Below, piece after piece: positions 59,140 to 64,000 of a stretch of DNA of 64,000 nucleotides. The translations under genes were made by a program, and so were the position numbers. Where the stretch lies: NCBI RefSeq assembly GCF_017916325.1, contig NC_090168.1, positions 275,192 through 339,191 of the forward strand, given 5' to 3'. The notes under the pieces are model-generated. The model searched no databases. It was not told where the DNA came from and was given only the letters and a program-made list of their open reading frames with translations. Source of the stretch: Leishmania martiniquensis. Its lineage: Eukaryota; Euglenozoa; Kinetoplastea; Trypanosomatida; Trypanosomatidae. Positions within the stretch are counted from its first letter, which is position 1. Each line of letters starts with the position of its first letter.

Positions 59140-62100
59140 ATGGCGGCTCGCGTCCCTGTGCCATCCATTCAGCAGCTGCGACAATGGCGGACGCCAATCA
59201 CGTGGGCAACCTGCCCTTCCTCGATGACAACGAGGGTGGGTTACACTCCGAGGCGATCGTGGGCATCCCCACCGAGGGCCTCGCCGCCTCCTCCAGTGCC
59301 TCTCGCCAGCCAACCGGTTATTCATGACACGATCGTGCCAGCAACAGCGACAACAACGCGTGAGGACTTTGCCACCACCTTTGGAAATGCCGCAGCGGAT
59401 GCTGCTCGTGATCATCTTCCTCACGGTGGCAGCCGCGCTACTCGGCTTCAGGGGCCAGGCCGTCTATCGGCCTGGACGGAGTACCTCGTCGGGCTACGCG
59501 ACGTACCCCCGAGCAACCCATTCGGGGGACATGGCGAGGACGGCGGTGTCTCGATGAGGGAGGTTTCGTCAACCACTCGAGGGGCTTCCCTGAGAGGCGA
59601 CGTAGCAGGTGCGCAGGACATGTTCGTGCACCACCTCTTCGATGATGTCAAGGAGACCGCATTATATGTGACTATTCGCCGGCCAGAGGAGTTCCTGCGA
59701 GCTGAGGAAGCCACCAACAGTTCGACTCGCGGGGGTGGCTTCCGGTGGCAGCTTATGCCACTATCAGCAGCGCTGATTGACATGGAGGCTGTCCTGCAGG
59801 ATATGCTGCTGCAAGAGCAGAAGGGTCCTGTGAAGCGTGGGCTCACTGCGCTCCCCGCCAACGCTGCGCTGACGTTCTGGCGTGCCATGCTGGAGCAGGC
59901 CTTCCTCGCGCAGTATTGTGACTTCGCCGTCACCCAGGCCTGCGACTTGGCGTCATCCGGTGGGCCTCAATACTGGCTGCACGGCATCTACCCTTACGAC
60001 TACTCCCGGCAGCCAGCAAGGCTGCGACAGCGACTCGAGCGAGGCATCCGTGCGCTTCTGTGCGCGTCCGCCTACACGCTGCACATCCACTGGGAGCAGC
60101 ATATGACACGCCATTCTCCCTCCGATTACGCTGCACAGATTTTGGGGCTTGAGCTCGTCATGCTGTGGTGGTGGGCTAACCCTGATCAGATGACCATTGA
60201 GCTGTCTCTCCCTGCGACTCGACTCCCACCACCGACGCTGCAGTCGTTGCGGCAGCGAGAGTCGCCAGCGGACGCGACGATGTCGGGATGGCTCAGCGAT
60301 TGTAGGCCGTCAGCACCGTCAGTCACACAAGTAGCGCATACCCCCGTAGCAGTGCCTTCTGTCGAGCAGCACTTGCAGTGCTACCTCGCTCACCACTTGG
60401 GCACTGACGGTGCCGATGCGCAAGTCCGTCCTCAGACGGAGCAGCAGTTGCGGCAGCAGCGGCGCCGCCGTGCTGTGCTCCGTGAAGGTGGTTTCCTCTG
60501 CCCGGCAGCAGTGTTCCCTCCAGCATACCTAGACGCTCTCCGCACAAGCTTGGCTCACGTGCACAAGAGGAAAAATCACATTTCGTCACCATTGTTCCCG
60601 CGCTTGGTGGAAGTAGCGCTCACCGTGGCCACAACTGACGCGGCGGCCTCAAGTGTGGGCGGCTTCTCAGACTCGTCCGTGCACCCCGCTCAGCGCGAGC
60701 CTTGGCGCGCCGCCGCGCACCGCGGTCGAGACATCGCCCTGCAACTGTGCCACGAGTGGTTGTGGCCAGTCATCTGTGGTCGATCTCTTTCTCTTTCGAT
60801 GCCGTTGACGCCGCACTCTTTCCGCCCTTCTGCCACTGTCGTCGCTCATGAGCCACTGAATACCGCGCCGATGGAGACAGTTGAGGATTGGGCTGTGCTA
60901 ATGGCGGCTGTCGCCGCGGTCTCACAGGTGCGCGGTAATCTGCTCGCACTGCGGCGCGCGAGTAAAGCGACTGTGCCAGGAAGCCCAGACAGAGCACCGA
61001 CTGCGACCCTTTCGCCAGCTGGCGGCATCAAAACGGAAGCGCCGGCCGGTGCCATCTTCGAGAAGAGCACAGATTTAGCTCATGTCCGCGACCACCTCTA
61101 CACGCCGCTGATGCGGACTTTGCTCACCAATCCCGCATGTGCGCTGTTTCGTGACGGCGCCGGCGTTCTCGCTGTCTCTGGCGCGACTGTGCCTGGCGAG
61201 GTGCCGGATTGGGCGGCCCTTGTCTTCGCGCGTGTGTCTGCGTGTTTTGAGGAGGCCGGGATGCTGCAACGCGACGTAGCTCGCCAGCCTGCGACCCCTG
61301 CGCGGCTCTGGTGTCTTCTCTTTCACTCGTTGTGCGACACATTCCCCAACGTCTTTCACTCGGGCAGCGCGGTGACAGTCATGTGGGCGCAGCTGGCGCT
61401 CGAAGGAATGTGCGCGGCCTCGTCCGTTTACTACGGCACCTATCGCGCCATGAACGCCGGCAAAACGCAGACAATGTCGACCTGGATGCAGACGCTGGCG
61501 GCGTGGAACAGCCCCGGACTCATCGCCGCCGAGGCTGCTGAGTTGACAATACGGCCAAGCTGCGTCGATGAAAGCGAGATAGCTGCTGCATGTGCGCTGT
61601 GCCCGCGGTCAGAGAGGTGCCAGAGGACAGCGTTTGTTCTCTCGACTGCGGTTGTCGGCACGCCGGCTAACGAAGGCAGCCAGAGGTGCTCCGGCATCGG
61701 AGGGTCCTCTGCAAACGTGCAACATGGGAAGAGACACCGCGGAGTTGCGTCTCTTCCCTCGTTTGCCAGCGCCCCGTCTCCTGAATTACCGCTTCAGCTC
61801 AACTCCCCAGAAGCGCTTGCTCAAGCGCAGGTCCACCTCGCCTCGTGCACGGAGCTCTGTGAGGAGACGGTGACGATGTCCATTGAGGTCTTCCGACGAT
61901 ACGCGACGCTGCCGGTATTGGTAACGAGCGGTGAGCCGCTGTCGTTCACCGAGCCCGCTGTATCGGCGGCCTCTGTAGGGGAGGAGTGGCCCGACCATAG
62001 CAGCTGTAGGCCATGGACAGAAGCAGCCCTCTCACGGCCTCGAGGGCGCCCATCCTTAATGGTTCTTCTCCGCCTCCTCCAGGCGGTGGCTTTGTTCGGT

Positions 62101-64000
62101 GACGCCGGAGGCCCAGCTTCTGACATTCATGCCGGTCTTGTGCACAGCGTGGCGGATGATGTGAGTAACGCATGTCATCCTGTGGTTGCCGCGCACCTGC
62201 GCAAGCTTAAGGTCTACGCGGCGGCTGTGTCAGGAAGAAGCGGTGCGTTGGCGTTGCTGCATGACGAAACACTGCAAGATGCACTGGACAGCCTCCCCCC
62301 CTCACTGGGGCGGCAGCGCCTCGTGAAGGCGCTACTGTGGTCTGGACTATCAGTCTCCGCACTGGAGAAGAGAGAGGAGCCAGGGGCAGCGGTGTACGGC
62401 AGTGGCTCTCTCGCATGGTATGTGCTGGAACGAAACCAGCAGCGGTTTCTCGCCTTCGCCCCACACAACGCGTCTGCCGCCGCTTCCGTTGACAAGCCGG
62501 AGGGTGGGCGCCTGAAGCAGGGGCTCTTCGCGGCCCATGACGCCACCGAAACGGGCAGTGACGCAGGGGACGGCATCAGCAGCTTCGCAGAGGTGTTATC
62601 GTGCCTGGAGGATGTTTTGCGGCACCTCTGGCAGTTGGCGATTGCCATCCCGGACCCAGCACGCGTTGCTCTTTGCCTTCAACCACACGTGAGTGAGGTT
62701 GCGGGAGATGATGGCGCAGGCACAGGTATCAACGCTGCGGGAACCGTCGCCAACGGGCCACGCGGAGGCGGTGCGGAGCTAACTCACTGTGGCGGCGATG
62801 ACGTGATGGACCATGAGCCAGATACCACTCTGGCTAACAGCGAAGAGGATGCCATACCCAACACTCGCGCCGCCACTGTTGACGAAGATATACCCGATGC
62901 GCTGGAGTATGCGAGCGGTGCCGTGTTCGACAGCACCGCAGATGACTGGAACGAGGCTGAGGTTGAGAGGGCCGACACTCCCCCGGACTGGGACACGAGC
63001 ACCTCGCATGGAGACAGCGACTTCGACAGCGAGGTGGCGGCTATAATACCCGCGAGAGAGGATGCACACCCGCCGCGGGGCTCCACCTTTCTTTGGGATT
63101 CGGGCGCCCCGGTAAAGTCTTCCGCGATCCTCGGCTTCACACACTCCGCAGATGACGCCGTCACCACAGTCGAGAGCGATGAGGTGCCCAGCGAAAAACG
63201 TAAGCACACTATTGACGACGCCGACAGCTGCAACATTCCTACACAAACCGGTGACTATCACGCATTAGCGCAGGCGCTGCTGCTCGCCACACCTGCTGCA
63301 CAGCATATCTTTTATTCATTGCTTGAGGTGCTCTCGTGGACCGCCATGCCGCAGGCCTCTTCGGCTTACCATGCGACAAGTTCAGTTCTCGCCTGTCCAC
63401 TAGGCCACGCGCAGAGGCCCGGTGACCTCGGCCGCCAATGGTGTGCCCGATTGGCTGCCAATTACAGCACATGCGCCTCTGTGTGGCGGGCACACTGCAA
63501 CTTCGTAACATCCAATGCGACCTCCACTCCGGGTGCAGCCGCGCTGTGTCGGTCGCAGACTATGGAACGTGTCACCCTTATTCTGTTACATTCGTGCCCC
63601 GATGTCTTCCTTGTTGGGCTCCTGCTCCTCGCGATGGCCGGTGGCACGGTGGACGCTCATCACATGACGCGGCATGAGGCTACAGATTTTTCGTGTCGCG
63701 TGCGCCGCGCCGGCTCCCTGCTTCCATGGTCAGTGGAGTCGTCCTTGGCGCAACTCCTATTCCATTCCGGTGTGACAGCCGCAAACGTACGACGCTGGCG
63801 CCTTGCACGTGGGCTGACGGAGGAATCCGTGGCGCGCCGCAACAAGGAGGCCTCTACGACGGCGGCACTCCTCCATGTCGACGCCCTTCGCACGCTGCTG
63901 AAGCAGATCCATACCCAAACAACCACGAAGAGTACGAGAGGCAGTACACATACTATCGCCTTGAGCGTGAAAAGCGATTTGCTGCTCAGCATTGGAAGCA
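59140..64000 (+). CDS. Large hypothetical protein, 5' part, runs off the window
   Basis: Read by hand, this frame has no stop from 59095 to the window end: at least 1620 codons from ATG 59140, the first ATG after the acceptor near 59058. Other in-frame ATGs are 59224 and 59554. From about 59470 on the translation is convincingly protein-like (WTEYLVGLRDVPPSNPF; LTFWRAMLEQAFLAQYCDF; YWLHGIYPYDYSRQPARLRQ; NVFHSGSAVTVMWAQLALEG). An acidic, Asp/Glu-rich stretch lies at 62800-63050, and Leu-rich segments near 63600 (DVFLVGLLLLAMAGG). No known domain was recognised; a short Cys-containing segment (CALCPRSERCQ) at about 61594 is not a clear zinc site. The first 100 codons read poorly and another frame looks better there, so the true N-terminus is uncertain. 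Confidence 0.75.
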   Translation, partial: MAARVPVPSIQQLRQWRTPITWATCPSSMTTRVGYTPRRSWASPPRASPPPPVPLASQPVIHDTIVPATATTTREDFATTFGNAAADAARDHLPHGGSRATRLQGPGRLSAWTEYLVGLRDVPPSNPFGGHGEDGGVSMREVSSTTRGASLRGDVAGAQDMFVHHLFDDVKETALYVTIRRPEEFLRAEEATNSSTRGGGFRWQLMPLSAALIDMEAVLQDMLLQEQKGPVKRGLTALPANAALTFWRAMLEQAFLAQYCDFAVTQACDLASSGGPQYWLHGIYPYDYSRQPARLRQRLERGIRALLCASAYTLHIHWEQHMTRHSPSDYAAQILGLELVMLWWWANPDQMTIELSLPATRLPPPTLQSLRQRESPADATMSGWLSDCRPSAPSVTQVAHTPVAVPSVEQHLQCYLAHHLGTDGADAQVRPQTEQQLRQQRRRRAVLREGGFLCPAAVFPPAYLDALRTSLAHVHKRKNHISSPLFPRLVEVALTVATTDAAASSVGGFSDSSVHPAQREPWRAAAHRGRDIALQLCHEWLWPVICGRSLSLSMPLTPHSFRPSATVVAHEPLNTAPMETVEDWAVLMAAVAAVSQVRGNLLALRRASKATVPGSPDRAPTATLSPAGGIKTEAPAGAIFEKSTDLAHVRDHLYTPLMRTLLTNPACALFRDGAGVLAVSGATVPGEVPDWAALVFARVSACFEEAGMLQRDVARQPATPARLWCLLFHSLCDTFPNVFHSGSAVTVMWAQLALEGMCAASSVYYGTYRAMNAGKTQTMSTWMQTLAAWNSPGLIAAEAAELTIRPSCVDESEIAAACALCPRSERCQRTAFVLSTAVVGTPANEGSQRCSGIGGSSANVQHGKRHRGVASLPSFASAPSPELPLQLNSPEALAQAQVHLASCTELCEETVTMSIEVFRRYATLPVLVTSGEPLSFTEPAVSAASVGEEWPDHSSCRPWTEAALSRPRGRPSLMVLLRLLQAVALFGDAGGPASDIHAGLVHSVADDVSNACHPVVAAHLRKLKVYAAAVSGRSGALALLHDETLQDALDSLPPSLGRQRLVKALLWSGLSVSALEKREEPGAAVYGSGSLAWYVLERNQQRFLAFAPHNASAAASVDKPEGGRLKQGLFAAHDATETGSDAGDGISSFAEVLSCLEDVLRHLWQLAIAIPDPARVALCLQPHVSEVAGDDGAGTGINAAGTVANGPRGGGAELTHCGGDDVMDHEPDTTLANSEEDAIPNTRAATVDEDIPDALEYASGAVFDSTADDWNEAEVERADTPPDWDTSTSHGDSDFDSEVAAIIPAREDAHPPRGSTFLWDSGAPVKSSAILGFTHSADDAVTTVESDEVPSEKRKHTIDDADSCNIPTQTGDYHALAQALLLATPAAQHIFYSLLEVLSWTAMPQASSAYHATSSVLACPLGHAQRPGDLGRQWCARLAANYSTCASVWRAHCNFVTSNATSTPGAAALCRSQTMERVTLILLHSCPDVFLVGLLLLAMAGGTVDAHHMTRHEATDFSCRVRRAGSLLPWSVESSLAQLLFHSGVTAANVRRWRLARGLTEESVARRNKEASTTAALLHVDALRTLLKQIHTQTTTKSTRGSTHTIALSVKSDLLLSIGS
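59184..59327 (+). other. Short well-biased ORF overlapping the start of the large gene
   Basis: 47 codons from ATG 59184 (MADANHVGNLPFLDDNEGGL) to TGA 59325-59327, in a different frame from the large gene. Third positions are strongly GC-biased and the peptide looks natural, unlike the same stretch in the long frame. It may be the true N-terminus of the large protein separated by a frameshift, or an overlapping short ORF. Confidence 0.35.

Noticed and set aside
61441..61475. NAGKT as a P-loop NTPase motif in the last gene
   Set aside because: The Gly/Ala required five residues before GKT is Arg here and no flanking strand or Walker B partner was seen.

Overview
The window looks like nuclear DNA of a trypanosomatid of the Leishmania group (Leishmaniinae). 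Every convincing protein gene is intronless and on the + strand. The genes are separated by 0.8-3.3 kb of pyrimidine-rich spacer with poly-Y tracts and AG dinucleotides typical of trans-splice acceptors. Coding sequence is GC-rich with GC-rich third positions. This is the layout of one polycistronic transcription unit; no strand switch, tRNA, rRNA or transposon was recognised. The order sterol reductase, POT transporter, PHO80-like cyclin recalls part of Leishmania major chromosome 32, but that is memory, not a search.

Layout: 1661-5848 large coiled-coil protein with a mitochondrial-type N-terminus; 7464-7922 small mitochondrial-type protein; 8995-11364 PP2A B55-type regulatory subunit with a long N-terminal extension; 12745-14235 sterol reductase (ERG4/ERG24 family); 17601-18065 second small mitochondrial-type protein; 18904-20073 TTC4/Cns1-like Hsp90 co-chaperone; 20895-22733 POT/PTR2 transporter; 23926-24513 ribosomal protein L6; 25358-26923 WDR70-like WD40 protein; 27798-28913 protein with a possible SPEF1/CLAMP-like CH domain; 30145-32655 unknown protein with a presequence-like N-terminus; 33167-40213 tandem RNA-gene array; 40670-41962 NSRP1-like protein; 43503-44762 unknown Ser/Pro-rich protein with a C-terminal coil; 47530-50604 large PHO80-type cyclin; 53160-58091 very large FCP1/SCP-type phosphatase; 59140 to the end, 5' part of a large unknown gene that runs off the window.

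The standout is the 7-kb array: 11 near-identical units of 628-634 bp plus a 93-bp fragment. Its short ORFs do not look like genes. Each unit carries two box C/D snoRNA-like modules closed by short terminal stems. One (84 nt) holds a 13-nt antisense element identical to that of U18 (SNORD18), complementary to the universal LSU rRNA stretch GAAACACGGACCA and lying next to a D'-like box. The other (76 nt) has a canonical-looking C box, a D box, a 6-bp stem and an antisense element that can pair with a conserved SSU rRNA segment. The array is best read as a multicopy snoRNA locus inside the protein-coding unit.

Functionally the neighbours are mixed (signalling, sterols, chaperone, transport, translation, splicing, mitochondrion), as is normal for trypanosomatid units, where gene order does not imply a shared pathway and control is mainly post-transcriptional.
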